This document shows positions 21,901 to 33,486 of a stretch of DNA of 40,809 nt, piece after piece. A model generated the notes under the pieces. It worked only from the letters and a program-made list of their open reading frames with translations. It had not been told where the DNA came from and searched no databases. A program made the position numbers and the translations under genes. The stretch's first letter is position 1, and each line of letters begins with the position of its first letter. Origin of the DNA: Rhizophagus sp. LPA8_4_AMF (taxonomy: Eukaryota; Glomeromycota; Glomeromycetes; Glomerales; Glomeraceae); assembly GCA_021464525.1 (NCBI GenBank), contig JADRCO010000254.1:1-40809 (forward strand). The letters run 5' to 3'.

Positions 21901-22728
21901 CATATTTGTTCAAAAGATTTGCCCGCATTTATTTTCAATATTATTATGTATTGGCTCTATAGCATTCATTGAAAATAATAAAATTTTCATTCCGAGATTT
22001 GCGGTATGATGTGTGCATGCTGCTAAACTGTATGATCGCGAATGGTTTCTTTTATCTTGGCGTGAAAGGATTTCACGCGCGCACAAAGATTTCATATTTG
22101 TCGCTAAAGAATTTATGCGCGCACAATATTGTTGCCATACGAGACTTCTTGTGATGTATCAAACCACCAATTTTCTTAAACTTTCTGAATGATTTTGATA
22201 AAAATCGTGACTCTCTTTGTAATAACTTGCCGCAGCTAATAAAATGGCCGATTCAAAAAAGTATGTTGAAACTAACCATAACAAGCATGAATGAATGAAT
22301 ATACGAAGGAAAAATGGGTATATCTCAAAATAAAAATGTTTTTTTTTATTTCGATATTTTCAAAATATATACAAACACACGAAGAATAAAGAAACCTAAA
22401 AAAAAAACAAAAAAATTTTCTACAAAATTTACCCAAATAAATAAAAGATAAGTAAATAAATAAATAAAAAAATAATGTACATTTCAAACGAAAATCTTTT
22501 TTTTTTTTTTTTTGAATTATTTTACAAATATATTTACAACAACAATATGAAAAGGTTCATAAGTCATATCTAAAGTCACAAAAAGAAAAAAAAATCACTA
22601 TATCTTTATCACGTTCCTTTTTATCAAATCTTCTTTGCTTCAATTCTTTCATCTTTTCTCATCTCTTCCTCAACTTCCTTTAGACCTTCTTCTATATCAT
22701 CTCATTTTCTCACCTTTCTCATTATTTT
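18906..22728. other. 3.8-kb stretch without a recognisable gene
   Basis: No gene is supported. Small frames exist (minus 19438-19644 and 21910-22095; plus 21969-22154 and about 22166-22345), but none shows a domain, splice context or family resemblance. At 19130-19163, GAATTCCCG and CGGGAATTC form a 9-bp inverted repeat, beside a direct repeat of CCCGCTTGAATT. Three adjacent hairpins lie at 21332-21393. From 22290 to 22700 come the AT-rich 3' flank and long T runs (near 22499-22514) downstream of the F-box gene. GC content is somewhat higher at 21720-22150 (GCGCGCAC words) than in the surroundings, without explanation. Confidence 0.4.
21332..21393. repeat. Three consecutive 5-bp hairpins, cloverleaf-like without an acceptor stem
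   Basis: On the plus strand, TCGGA/TCCGA pair at 21332-21336 with 21348-21352. CTGAC/GTCAG pair at 21356-21360 with 21366-21370, giving a 5-nt loop, or alternatively a 7-nt loop CTTGAAG. GAGAA/TTCTC pair at 21378-21382 with 21389-21393. The order resembles D, anticodon and T arms, but there is no acceptor stem and no GTTCRA T loop. It is not callable as a tRNA. It may be a decayed tRNA-derived sequence or chance. Confidence 0.3.
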
Positions 22729-24315
22729 TCATATTTCTTCACCTCTTAATTTATCTAAATCAACAGTAAAAAGATATTTTTGTATTTCATTATCCATTTC
22801 TTTAGTAAGTATTTTATTCATCAAACCAGATTCCCAAGATAAATTAAGGTATAAAAATTTTAAAGATGATTTATCTTTAACATAACCAATAATTTCTGTA
22901 AGATATCCTGTATCAATAGAGATATTAGGGAATAAAGTTAATTCTTCTAAAGGAACTTTACAAGAACCCAAGAATGTTCCCAAATAACGTAAAGAAAATT
23001 CTTGTTCTATATTTAAATGACGTAAGGTATTTGGTAAAATTGTTATCAAAACTGATAAAAGATTATTTATATCACTTGGTGTTGAAGAAGTAAGATGTAA
23101 ATAATTTAATATTTTTAAACCACCAATAATTCTTAAATGTTGAGAAAAATCTAATTGAGGAGTTTCAGATACATTTAAAGAAAGATGAGTTATACGAGTT
23201 CCGGATCTTAATACTGAACTAACAATTTCAGTAGTTACAGTATTTAATGATAAACTTCTTAAAGAACTTCCACCCATTCTAATTAATTGAGCAGATAATT
23301 TTGGAGATTGATTTAATAATTTTAAAGAACGAAGATTGAAAGAAGAACCATTGCCAACAATAGATGAATCATCAGGAATTTCACGAGATACAGGACATGA
23401 AGATGATATTATATCAAGAGATTTCAAATTTGAACATTTTCCAAGAATATCTAAAGATTGCCATTGATAATTAATTCTTGAAAATTTTATACTAGTAAGA
23501 GATTCTATTTGACTTTCTAAAGCGGATAAGATAGGAATTACTTGATTATGAGATCCACTAAGTTCAAAAGTATTCAAACTTAATTGAGATTTAATAATAT
23601 TAGCAATATTTTCAGCTTCAATATTACCATCAAGATCGAATTCAATTGATAAATCACGTATTCCAGTACAAATTTGAGATAATTTTTTAATAAAATTCGA
23701 CATATTAGAAGCAAAATTTGTCCAATAAATTTTTAAACTAATTAAATTACTAAAACAATGACCTCTAGTAAATAAAGGTACATTAGGTATATCATCATAA
23801 GAATCTAATACTAAAGATTCTAAACGAGACATTCTCATAAATAAATTACAAAGAGCTTTCATTATCGTAATTTGACGATTAGGATTCACTTCAACTTCAG
23901 GTTTTGTTGGTTTAATTCTTTTACTAAATTCTTTATTACCTAAATTTCTATAACAATTTCTAACAGCCAAACGAAGTAAAGGATAATTTAATTCTTTTAA
24001 AAAGACAGCATATTCAAATAAAGGACTTTTTAAACGATCCATTTGTGATAAATCTTCTTCAGCAAATAATATAGCTTTTTCTTCATCATCAAAACAAGAT
24101 ACATAAGTTTCTATAAGACTTTTTGATGCTCGTTCCTTATATACAGGAGGTTTAGGTTTTGCCCATAAGATTGGTACTATTTTTCTACACCAAGCTCTAT
24201 TTACGAATAAACATGAAAATAATGTAGGTTCATGTCGAATATGTTTGAATATTTCATAAATTGTTTCAGAAGGTAATGAAGGAAAATTATGTTTATTTGA
24301 ATTTTTCGTTGACAT
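22729..24315 (-). CDS. F-box / leucine-rich-repeat protein, single exon, 528 aa
   Basis: This is an intact single-exon gene with start ATG at 24315 and stop TGA or TAA-type codon at 22729. Residues about 12-50 form an F-box: FPSLPSETIYEIFKHI, then the CLFVNRAWC and ILW motif. The F-box binds Skp1 in SCF ubiquitin ligases. The rest is a chain of degenerate leucine-rich repeats, with spaced LxxLxL words such as RLESLVLDSYDDIP, FSNLISLKIYW, GIRDLSIEFDL, NLRSLKLLNQ, SLRSLSLN, ILNYLHLTSS and PLEELTLFPN. This is the usual substrate-recognition part. Such F-box genes form a large intronless family in Rhizophagus, and the substrate cannot be inferred. Codons are strongly A/T-ending like the neighbours. 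The 5' flank has A/T runs at 24370-24395. The fold assignment is confident, the target unknown. Confidence 0.9.
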   Translation of the reverse strand: MSTKNSNKHNFPSLPSETIYEIFKHIRHEPTLFSCLFVNRAWCRKIVPILWAKPKPPVYKERASKSLIETYVSCFDDEEKAILFAEEDLSQMDRLKSPLFEYAVFLKELNYPLLRLAVRNCYRNLGNKEFSKRIKPTKPEVEVNPNRQITIMKALCNLFMRMSRLESLVLDSYDDIPNVPLFTRGHCFSNLISLKIYWTNFASNMSNFIKKLSQICTGIRDLSIEFDLDGNIEAENIANIIKSQLSLNTFELSGSHNQVIPILSALESQIESLTSIKFSRINYQWQSLDILGKCSNLKSLDIISSSCPVSREIPDDSSIVGNGSSFNLRSLKLLNQSPKLSAQLIRMGGSSLRSLSLNTVTTEIVSSVLRSGTRITHLSLNVSETPQLDFSQHLRIIGGLKILNYLHLTSSTPSDINNLLSVLITILPNTLRHLNIEQEFSLRYLGTFLGSCKVPLEELTLFPNISIDTGYLTEIIGYVKDKSSLKFLYLNLSWESGLMNKILTKEMDNEIQKYLFTVDLDKLRGEEI

Positions 24316-25323
24316 TATTAATAATTATTAAATAATTATTAATTAATTTATTATAATGTTATTATAATAATATTATGATGATTTTTTTTTTTTTTAATAT
24401 AATTTTTTCGAATTTTCAAAATAATAATTTTTTTTTCATCAAAGATAACTTATGAAAGAAAAAAAAGATCCATTGTTATAAAAATCATTGTTTAAATATC
24501 TTTAGATATGTTGTGACCACAGATTATTACGGAAGGAGACGTCCGTACGATTTCTCACGCCATTTATTTCATCGACTAATAGTAAAACCTCCTTCATTGG
24601 TTAATTAATTCTGCAAAGATGATCTGAACTATGGAATTTATTACTATGAAATTATCATTAGTATGATATTCCATGTAAGAAATGTTGTGCTTGAGAGTTA
24701 CTTGGTTAACTTACCTTTGATCGAATAATAGGAAAAAAAAAAAAAAAAGATAGTTAAGATTATAAGATAAAGATTTCGTTAAATTCATTTGATTTTCAGG
24801 GGGGCAAACATACTGTACCTTACGATTTCCATTAAAATAAACACATGTTCTTACACCTTTTTTTTTGAATAATATTCAAGATACAAAAACATTCTCAGGC
24901 TATCAATGCTCGTAAGTAAATGCATGTGTATTATACCGATTGCATTTCTTTTTCATCGTAAAATCTCTGATTTTCGAGAGAGAGAGAGAAAAAAAAAAAA
25001 ATTTCTTTGATGCATTTAACGTAAACAATCATTGTTTTTTGATCAGGCATATATATATACACACAAACAATCATGGTAACATTAAAATTACGACATCAAT
25101 TAATTAAATATATATTAGGTTTCATTCATGTTATGAAAAATTTTTTTTTTTTTTACTAAATATTTTCACGAGCAAACTGATCATTAGCACTTATCAGTTA
25201 TTACCAGATTAGTAAAAGTATGATGGTTAATTAGGTTAATTATAGTAATTTTAATATTACATAAGAAAAAAAAACTTTTACCATTGTTTTAAAAATAAAA
25301 TTTTACATAATATAATAATCTAA
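24316..25323. other. Gene-free stretch upstream of the F-box gene
   Basis: This holds the presumed F-box promoter and otherwise only homopolymer A/T runs and a short GA run (near 24980-24993). Nothing coding is seen on either strand. Confidence 0.4.
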
Positions 25324-25860
25324 TAATGCTTATCGCGGTAAAATTCAGATTAATGCTTAACGCGGTAAAACTCATGCTTTAGTGCGAAATGCTTAGTACG
25401 GTAAAGTGCTTAGTGCAGTAAAACTGAAATTTCAAATAATTTGATTAATTCTTATATTAATGCTTAATGTAATAAAACAAAAGAATTCAAATTCTAAATG
25501 TAATAAAACTCCAAAGAAATTTCAAATGCTAAATGTAATAAAATTCAAAAGAAATTTCAAATTCTTAATGTAATAAAACTCAAAAGAAATTTCAAATCTT
25601 AATGTAGTAAACTAAAAGAAATTTCAAATTAATGCTTAATGTGGTAAACCTCTAAAAAGAAATTTCAAATAATTTGATTAACGCTTAGTGCTGTAAAACT
25701 AAAAAGAAATTTCAAATTAATTCTTAATGCGGTAAAACTTTAAATTTCAAATAATTGTAGTGCGGTAAGACTTTAAAATTTCAAATAATTTGATTAATTT
25801 GATGTGGTAAGACAGTGGTAAGACTCTAAAATTTTCGGTAAGACTCTAAAATTCTGAATA
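25324..25860. repeat. Degenerate tandem satellite, unit about 26-45 bp
   Basis: About 16 irregular copies of a core like CTTAATGCGGTAAAACT occur. Most are followed by AAGAAATTTCAAAT and sometimes by AATTTGATTAA. The GTAA core is most regular in the left part (TATCGCGGTAAAATTC, TAACGCGGTAAAACTC). It decays to AATGTAATAAAACT in the middle and GGTAAGACTCTAAAATT at the right end. Period varies with how many sub-blocks each unit keeps. It is non-coding. It could be a local satellite, or a repeat expanded within a former transposon. Confidence 0.75.
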
Positions 25861-26553
25861 AGTTGATATTAAATAATTAATTTATCAATGTATTTTAAAA
25901 ATATATGTGATAATATTATTAATAAATCTGAATTTTCTTCGATTTATAAATTGTATAAATTGATTAAATTGGTTAAATTATTATGGATAATACCGAAAAA
26001 TTGATCTCCTCAGCATAAATTTGAAAATTTTGGAAGAAGTATAGGGAAAACTTTTACTATGGTTGAAATAGATGACAATTAGGAATAATTATATTATACC
26101 ATCAATAATTTATCGGAAATTCGTGATGTGAAATGAGTCATCCGACGGGGAATCGTGGAATAACCATTACTTATTAAACGGGGTTCATTTAGAATTGATG
26201 CATATTGCATATTTGGGCCAATTGAGGATTTGTCAACTGAATGTTATCCATTTATTATTCTAAAGATAAACTCCATGCATTTGCAGCTGATCTTTAATCA
26301 GAAAATAGTATTTTCACGAGATATAATCATTATTAGTCGCGTAAATAATTTGACGCGTGATTATCATATTAGGAAACTACTACTCGGTGGTAACAATGGT
26401 CACTGAGTGGCTTACTACTGTATAAGACTAATAATTGACATTAAAAAATGGCTAGTGCAAGAATAACATACAATAAAATAAAGAAACGGGCAAAAATAAC
26501 CTTATAACGGTATATTCAGCAATGTGGAACTATATTGGAACAGACAGAATAAT
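25861..26553. other. Gene-free stretch between two tandem arrays
   Basis: AT-rich with no gene on either strand. Its right end, from about 26515, carries a partial copy of the unit of the next array (AATGTGGAACTATATTGGAA). Confidence 0.4.
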
Positions 26554-27055
26554 TAAAATTGGAAATACTATTCCTATTATACCGGTTTTGATTATAGATT
26601 GCTACGTCATGTTGACGTGCACCATTATAAGAAGATTGCATGTCTAAATATGTTTGGATGGTCCACTATGTTGGAATAGATAGAATAAAATAAATTTATT
26701 ATAATTACATAAATGAATCTTTAAAATTGGAAATACTATGCCAACGCGAACCATAATTATTAATTATAAGATTGTATGTCTAATATGTCTGGATGGTCCA
26801 TTGAGTATATAGAATAAAAATACTATAAAAATAAATATGATTCTCCATATTTAAAATTGGATATTATACCAGTTTTGATTAATAGATTGCTACGTCATGC
26901 CGACGTGTACCATTATAAAAAGATTGCGGCATGTCTAATATCCACTATGTTGAAATAAATAAATAGAAATTCAAGTAATTCTTCATTTTAAAATTAGAAA
27001 TTATATTCTTATTATACCATAGATCTCTACGCCATGCCAACTTAAAAGTTATAAG
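26554..27055 (+). repeat. Imperfect tandem array of a 130-170-bp unit, about four copies
   Basis: Units begin with AAAATTGGAAATACTAT-like sequence at about 26554, 26722, 26852 and 26989. Shared blocks follow in fixed order: TTATACCGGTTTTGATT, AGATTGCTACGTCATG, GACGTGCACCATTATAA, AGATTGCATGTCTAATATG, TGGATGGTCCA, and TATGTTGGAATAGATAGAAT. Unit 2 lacks the TGCTACGTCATG block, unit 3 lacks TGGATGGTC, and unit 4 is cut short. No reading frame spans the units. Confidence 0.75.
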
Positions 27056-27067
27056 TTACCTGTTTCG

Positions 27068-27097
27068 GCCTGTCTATGCCTGTCTATGCCTGTCTAT
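27068..27097 (+). repeat. Three exact copies of a 10-bp unit
   Basis: GCCTGTCTAT is repeated three times head-to-tail, followed by a related TACAGTCTATG. It lies just right of the larger tandem array. Confidence 0.9.
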
Positions 27098-28409
27098 TAC
27101 AGTCTATGAACAAAGTGTGATTCATTCCAATTCCCAAGTAACGTGTTATAATACTCAAATCGCATAAAGAAAACTAATAAAGATAAACGTTTCCCAAAAA
27201 AATAATCATCAATCATAATTTTATCATGTGATGATGACAGACTACTTTTGGTATATTATTATGAAAATTGGCTAAAAAGAATAAATTTGCCACAATTTGA
27301 CCGTTTATACATAACCCCTTTCTAATTAATTATTCAAAAGAAAATTTTTTCAACTTAATAAATCACATGACGTAATATAATTTCGCCCTGAATTAAAAAT
27401 TGAATTTACAGCCAAAAAAATTTATAATCAACATGTAACAAAAAAAACTTCACACCCCCTACATACCATTTAACCCCCACATCAAAAGACCCGGGGTATT
27501 TTCTAAGCAGAACGTGTTTATGTCGGGTTATGTTCTCGTTGTTTTTGTGGGCAAAACAAAAAAGAAATTGCATCGCATCAGATATTAAAAAAATTAAAAA
27601 AAATGATATTCCGTTTTGGATTAAACAAAAAAAAAAAAAAAAATGTATGTATTTTCCGTAAACAAATATGCAAAAAAAAAAAAAATTTATTGAAATTTCA
27701 AAAAAACGTGGCATCATGGCTAATAACTCGTGTATTATGTATTATAATAAAACAAATTTAATCTTTTTTACTTATACATTTTATACATTGTACAAAAAAT
27801 AATACTATACCCCAAATAATTTTTTTTTTTTCTTTTAAAAAATAATAAAAAAATTTATTTGTTTTATTTGTTTTTTTTTTTTTATCATTTATTAATTTCC
27901 AAATTCACGAAAGACACGAAAAAAAAAATACAAGTTTTAATGTTGTGGCTTAGTTATTTTCTTGTTTTCTTGTAATCAACAATTTTTTTTTTATAATCAA
28001 ACTAAACCTTATAATGCTAAATGTTTATCAATTAAAAACGATACAAAAAATAAAAAAAAAATTATTAATAGTAAACATTGGTAAAGAATTTAGGAATTTA
28101 AGAAGGTTTTTATTTTAAAAACAATAAATTTATTTTAGCCCCTTCCATTTCTCTTTCAAACTCCCCCCAAAAATATGCGTAGTAAAACTATATATCATAT
28201 TATTATTATTATTATTATATTAACCCCCAAACAACTTAAATTTCAAGTATATTAACTTGTCTATTAATAATATTTAATTCTATTTCTATTTTTCTATTTT
28301 TTCTTTTCGGGTTAAATATTTAAACAATACATTTACATTGTTATCCTTTGGATATATTTTTTTTTTTAAAAAAAAAAACCTGTTTATTTTTAAAATAAAA
28401 TGATAGAAC

Positions 28410-28440
<31 letters not shown>

Positions 28441-31400
28441 AATTACAAAAATAATAGAGATCGATCAATAAAAAATTAAATGTCTTACAGTCTCAAGTCT
28501 CACACAATCTATCTTTTAGTGTATTTCCCCCACGCATTGGTCTCTAAAAAAATTTGTTGTTTGTGTCATTTTTTTTGTGTTTCAATAATAATAATGTACT
28601 AAATGTACGATTATCTTTTAATAAACAAAATTTGAAAAATAAAAAAAAAAAAATTAAAATTGTTTTTCTTTTATTGATAAGACAAAAGAAGAATTACGCC
28701 AAGAACTATCAGATTTCAAGATTTTCCAGGAATAATAAATAAATAAGAGAATTCTTTTAGTGATACATAATATACGATAAAATTGATTTCTCTTCCGGTC
28801 TTCTCAATTCTTCCCCAATATTTGTTCTTTTTTAATCTGTCAATTCCCTATTCGTCCCCGTTATTCACCGATCAAATAAGAAGAATTTTTTAACCAATGT
28901 CACAAATTTGGGGAACGAAATTTTTTTAAAATAATATTATGACAACATGACAAATTTATTTACGTGTTACCAACAAAGAGTCCATTCCGAATAAGGACGA
29001 AGTACATTTTCTTAGTGGATAAACTTTATAACTTTATCAGGATTTAAATCTTGTTCATTGTTTGCATCACACAAATTGTTTTTTCCAAATGAATATAAAG
29101 TAAAAATGACATGGGTTTGACCTTTTCCGAACTCCCTTTAGTTCCATTAGTCCTATTTGTCCTATTAAAATCTTTTATTATGCTCAGTAAACAAATCAAA
29201 GTTAGATTAAATCCCGGTATATCATGGAAATTTTCGGTAATCTTTATAATGTAGATGAGGTCATGGGACTTTAATCTCTTTAAAAGAAATTTTCCCGGTT
29301 TTTCCTCTTAATAACAATGAAGAGATAACAAATTTTTCTCTTGTTGAACTATTTTGGTATTCTATTTATCCTTCCTTAAAGCGGCTATCACCGAAAATGT
29401 ATACTTATTTGTTATACAGTTAACTTGTCAAATTTTACTCGGTGTCACATGTACTAGTATGGATCGACTGCGGAAATGTCCGCAATATAACGTCGAATAA
29501 GTCGATAAATTGCATGTTTTTAATATGTTTAATATGTGAAATATGAAAATCGATTAAATTTTTTCGTTTTATCATTTTTTAAGTTGGTTCCATTTTATTT
29601 ATTATTTTTTATTTATCCAAATTTAGATTACAATGATTTTATTATTAATCATTTTTTAATTTTTCTAAACCAAAAAAATGAAACGAAAGGAAATAAAAAA
29701 ATCCTATTTTAAATTTTTTATCATTAAAACTATGATTTTTTATTTTTATTTTTAAATAAAAAACGCCATGATTTTCAAAAGGCTAAATACGAAATTGTAT
29801 AATTATGTCGTCATTTTTGCTACACATTTTTTTTTTAGCTATTTGATAATCATATTATAATCTCTCCTCTCTAAATCCTGAAATGGAATTTGTTGTCAAA
29901 ATTTGTACTCGTTAATAATAATTTTCCGATATGGTAAGAATCGCGCTTTTTTTTTCATGAAAGAATTTTCTGCGAAAGAATTTATAATGTTTACAATGGC
30001 ACAGCAAAATAAAAATCTCCAAAAATGGATACAGAAGAATTGTAATGACACAAAAAATATCACCACGCTCATCATAAAAAATATCACTCATAAAAAATAT
30101 CACTTCTTAAAAAAAAAATTTGCAGACAAGTATTTTTTTTTTTTTTTTTTTTTGAAAAAAAAAAAAACGACAATGACCATTGAAGGCCATTCGTTTTTTT
30201 TTAATAGATAACTTTAATTTTTTTTTTTTCTGTTAAATATTTAGCTAATTAAGATATATAATGAAATAATATATATAATTTGTAAAAGAAAAGAATAAAA
30301 TATATATGTATAATTAAGAAAAGAATAGCTATTAACATACATCCAAAGAGCAAAAAAGAAAAAAAAATTAATTAAAAAAAAAAAGCAAAAAGAGCCTTTT
30401 CTTTTCCTTATTATCCCAAACAACAAATGATCTTTTTCCAACTGTGACAAAAGAAAAACCCAAGTAAAAAGCCAAATCGCAAAAAAAAAAGTAAAAAAGA
30501 ACAAAAAAATCCCAACTTAATAATAAGATAAAGGACTATTTTTCTCGAACCGATGATTCAAACTTGGTAACAATACCAATTGTTTTCTCTATTGCAAATG
30601 TTTTTTAAGATATCATCAATAATTAAAAGAGGACTAATTTAAAAGGACTAATTTAATCTGATATAAGAGGAATCAGATTATTAAAGAACTACAAATTGAT
30701 AAAATAATATATATATATAATATAGGTCGTTAAAATAATATATAATACTTCGACAAAGAACGAAAATTAAGGAAATAGAAAAAAATAATAAAAAAATAAA
30801 ATTAAAAAAATAAACGCATAGAAATAATAAATCTTATGTTTGTCATATTCAGATTTTGCCAATTTGATTTTGCCATAATTTTTTAAAATACTTATATAAA
30901 AATCTTATATAAATCATAAAAATGAAGAAACCGAAGTTTTCGATAAAGTCCATAATTTTTTATCCTACAAGAGGATAACATAAATTATTTCCTAAACTTC
31001 GTTTCTTTGCGAATAATTCAGATGTAGTTCGTTCGTGTTTTGCCAATTTGCCAATTATAAGAAATACGAGAATGAAAATGTTTGAATTGGAACGATATCG
31101 AATCATCGTTCGGAGAATATCTAAGTTGGTGGGTTGCGATTGGCGACGGGGATCCATACGAGGATATATCCCTTTGCCACGTTATCGTTAAAAGATTTTG
31201 AATGAATATAATGCGATGTGAAAAAAAAATTTTTTTTTTTTTTGAAAGGTATTAAAAATTTACAAAGGAGATTTTTTACGTCTCCTGAAGGGGAATTATC
31301 TAAAGAATAAAAGTCTAATGAATATGAATAGATAATATATATATAGAAAAGAAAAAAAAAAAATATAATGTGAAGAATATTTATATGTGAGAATAAGTAA

Positions 31401-31525
31401 ATAATATACTTTTTTTTTTGATAAAAGAAATTTTTTTTTTTTTGTTTTTTTTTATAGAACTTCCCAAAATTGCATTAAGTATTAATGAGATAAAGAAGGG
31501 AAGAATGTCAAAACTCAAAAATCAT
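27098..31525. other. 4.4-kb stretch without a supported gene
   Basis: Dominated by A and T runs. Minus frames at 27406-27717, 28286-28468 and 30241-30504, and plus frames at 28554-28742 and 29903-30211, are F/K-rich products of these runs and not called. A minus frame at 30960-31157 (MDPRRQSQPTNLDILRTMIR) has better composition and lies about 370 bp downstream of the RhoGEF stop. It shows no domain or splice context and could be 3' UTR or a small unknown gene. A short hairpin TGCGGA/TCCGCA lies near 29467-29484. Confidence 0.4.
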
Positions 31526-33020
31526 TTAATCCTCATAATAAACACCAGAATCTTCAGGTCTAGTATGAACCATTACAGGTTCATCATCTATAGGTGAAGG
31601 TGGTCTTGAAAGCAATTTGTAAAGAGGTTGACCATCTTTTGTAGCACCAGTTCTTTCAGCCAAAAGAACTATATCATTACACTCCAGAGTATAAAGATTT
31701 CGAACTGAATGACGTTTTGGACTTGATGTTGGTGATGACATTACTGTTAAAGATTTTCGAAGGGATGGTTGTTTCGTAAGGCTGATCGATTTTTGACATG
31801 CTGGACTTTCCCTAAGAAGTTGTCGATTATTGATAGCTAAACGAAATGGTCCAAGACCATGAATTCTTGTTTCAAGTTCTCGAAGTCGTTCCATATTATC
31901 ATGGGAACGTTTTTGTTCTTCAACATCTACAAGAACTTCATCAAGTTTTGTTTTAAGTGATACTGTATTATCATAATCGAAACCTTCTTTATCTGTTCCT
32001 TTAAGTAAATTTGTGATAAGAAGTGGGTATTTAAGAAGTCTTTGAAAAGGTTTAAGAAGGTATGTGGTCAAAGGCATATTTCTGCAATATGGTGATTTTT
32101 GTTGTTTTCGGACAAGACGTCCTAATTTATCCTTCTTTCTGATAGATTCATCAAGTTCTCTTAATGCATCTTCATAATGAATAAGATATGGTGCATAAGC
32201 TCGAAATACCCAAACATATGATAAAAGGATGTCAGAAATACTTCGAACTAATGGAAATTGGTTTTCTTGACGTTCATTTAAACAATTATTAATAACTTCA
32301 TGAATGAATAAGAAGTATGAAATTGAATTGAAAACTTTATTCAAATTTTCTGGTACTATATGTTTGCGATATTTTTCTTCTGCTTGTTTAATAGGATTGA
32401 TAAAATTTTCTTCAATTAAACGTAAATCGCGAACATATCTAAAAAGAAGGTTAAAAAAGGAAAAAGAAAATCGTTAATCATGTGATCACAAAAGGACAAA
32501 TACTAAAAGGAAATTATTAGGAAAATCTTAAGGGCGTATTAAGGGGGGGAGGGAAGAAATGGAGAAGGGAGGTGGAGGAAGAAAGAGAACAAAAAAGAGA
32601 AAAAAAAGAGAATTATATAAAAATAAAAAAAAATGGTACTTACTCATGCTCAGTTTTAATAATTTCAAAAAGTACTTCTTGACGATTTAACTCTCTTGGA
32701 GATAAATTTGCAACAAGCTCTTCATCAACATTATCTGACCAAATTGTATTTCGTCGACAATCAGTATGATGAACGATAGTTCGACGTCTTAAACTTGGAC
32801 TATTTTTCTTTTGTGTGGAAGCTAAAACGCTTTGAAGAGTAGAATCTTTTGCTGGAGCAGTTTTTGCCGTATTATGAAAAAATGGTACGTGAAATTTCTT
32901 TTTAAATGAAGATGTTGCCATTTTATCTTGCGTTGTTGTATGTTGTTGTTCTTGATGGTTTGAAATTTGATTCTTTTTTTGTGAACTATCACGACGACGA
33001 ATCGTACTTAATAGCGGCAT
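31526..33020 (-). CDS. Rho guanine-nucleotide exchange factor (DH domain), 429 aa, 2 exons
   Basis: Exons are 33020-32644 and 32438-31526, split within the codon for Glu126 by a 205-bp GT-AG intron. Residues 1 to about 105 are basic, serine/threonine-rich and probably disordered (MPLLSTIRRRDSSQKK). The DH domain runs from about 112 to 325: NRQEVLFEIIKTEHEYVRDL (CR1, with the exon junction at EHE/Y), then a middle helix region with FRAYAPYLIHYEDAL, then YLLKPFQRLLKYPLLITNLL (CR3). Such domains open Rho, Rac or Cdc42 to GTP exchange and steer actin and tip growth. A PH-like segment follows: FRLAINNRQLLRES, a serine-rich loop, then LYTLECNDIVLLAER. It is shorter and less regular than a standard PH domain and may be a remnant. 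The tail is acidic (EDSGVYYED). The target GTPase is unknown. Confidence 0.9.
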
Positions 33021-33443
33021 TATTTTTAATATATAATTTTCTTTTAATTATTGTTTAGGTTTATTATAATTAAACGAGACCGCTAATATGGGAGTGTATG
33101 TATTATTAAAAAAAAAAGAAAATTTTTTTTTTTTTTAAATTTTTAAACCATGGGAATTGGGCGTTCCTTTTATAACTGATCTTATCGTGTTGATTTTTAT
33201 TGAAGCTTGTTGGTAACACAAGAATTTTTTTTTTTTATATTATAGGTGTAAAATTTAAAATATAAAGTCATAGTTACGATAAATTTATATTATATTATAT
33301 TTTTATTTTATTTTATTTATATTGGAGTAATTGGACCTCACTATTTACAAGTCATTGTGACACAAAAGGATCGTCAATTATTAAGGTTAACATAAAAAAT
33401 TTTTTTTTCAATTGAGGGCGCGCGCAAACCAATTATTACAACT

Positions 33444-33486
<43 letters not shown>

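Noticed and set aside
21910-22154. Two opposed 61-codon frames
   Set aside because: They overlap each other on opposite strands, and neither resembles a protein family. The local GC rise is not enough to support a gene.
27406-27717. 103-codon minus-strand frame
   Set aside because: Phenylalanine runs from A tracts. No domain and no conserved-looking segment.
29903-30211. 102-codon plus-strand frame
   Set aside because: Built from A/T runs (poly-F and poly-K blocks), with an overlapping frame on the other strand of equal quality.
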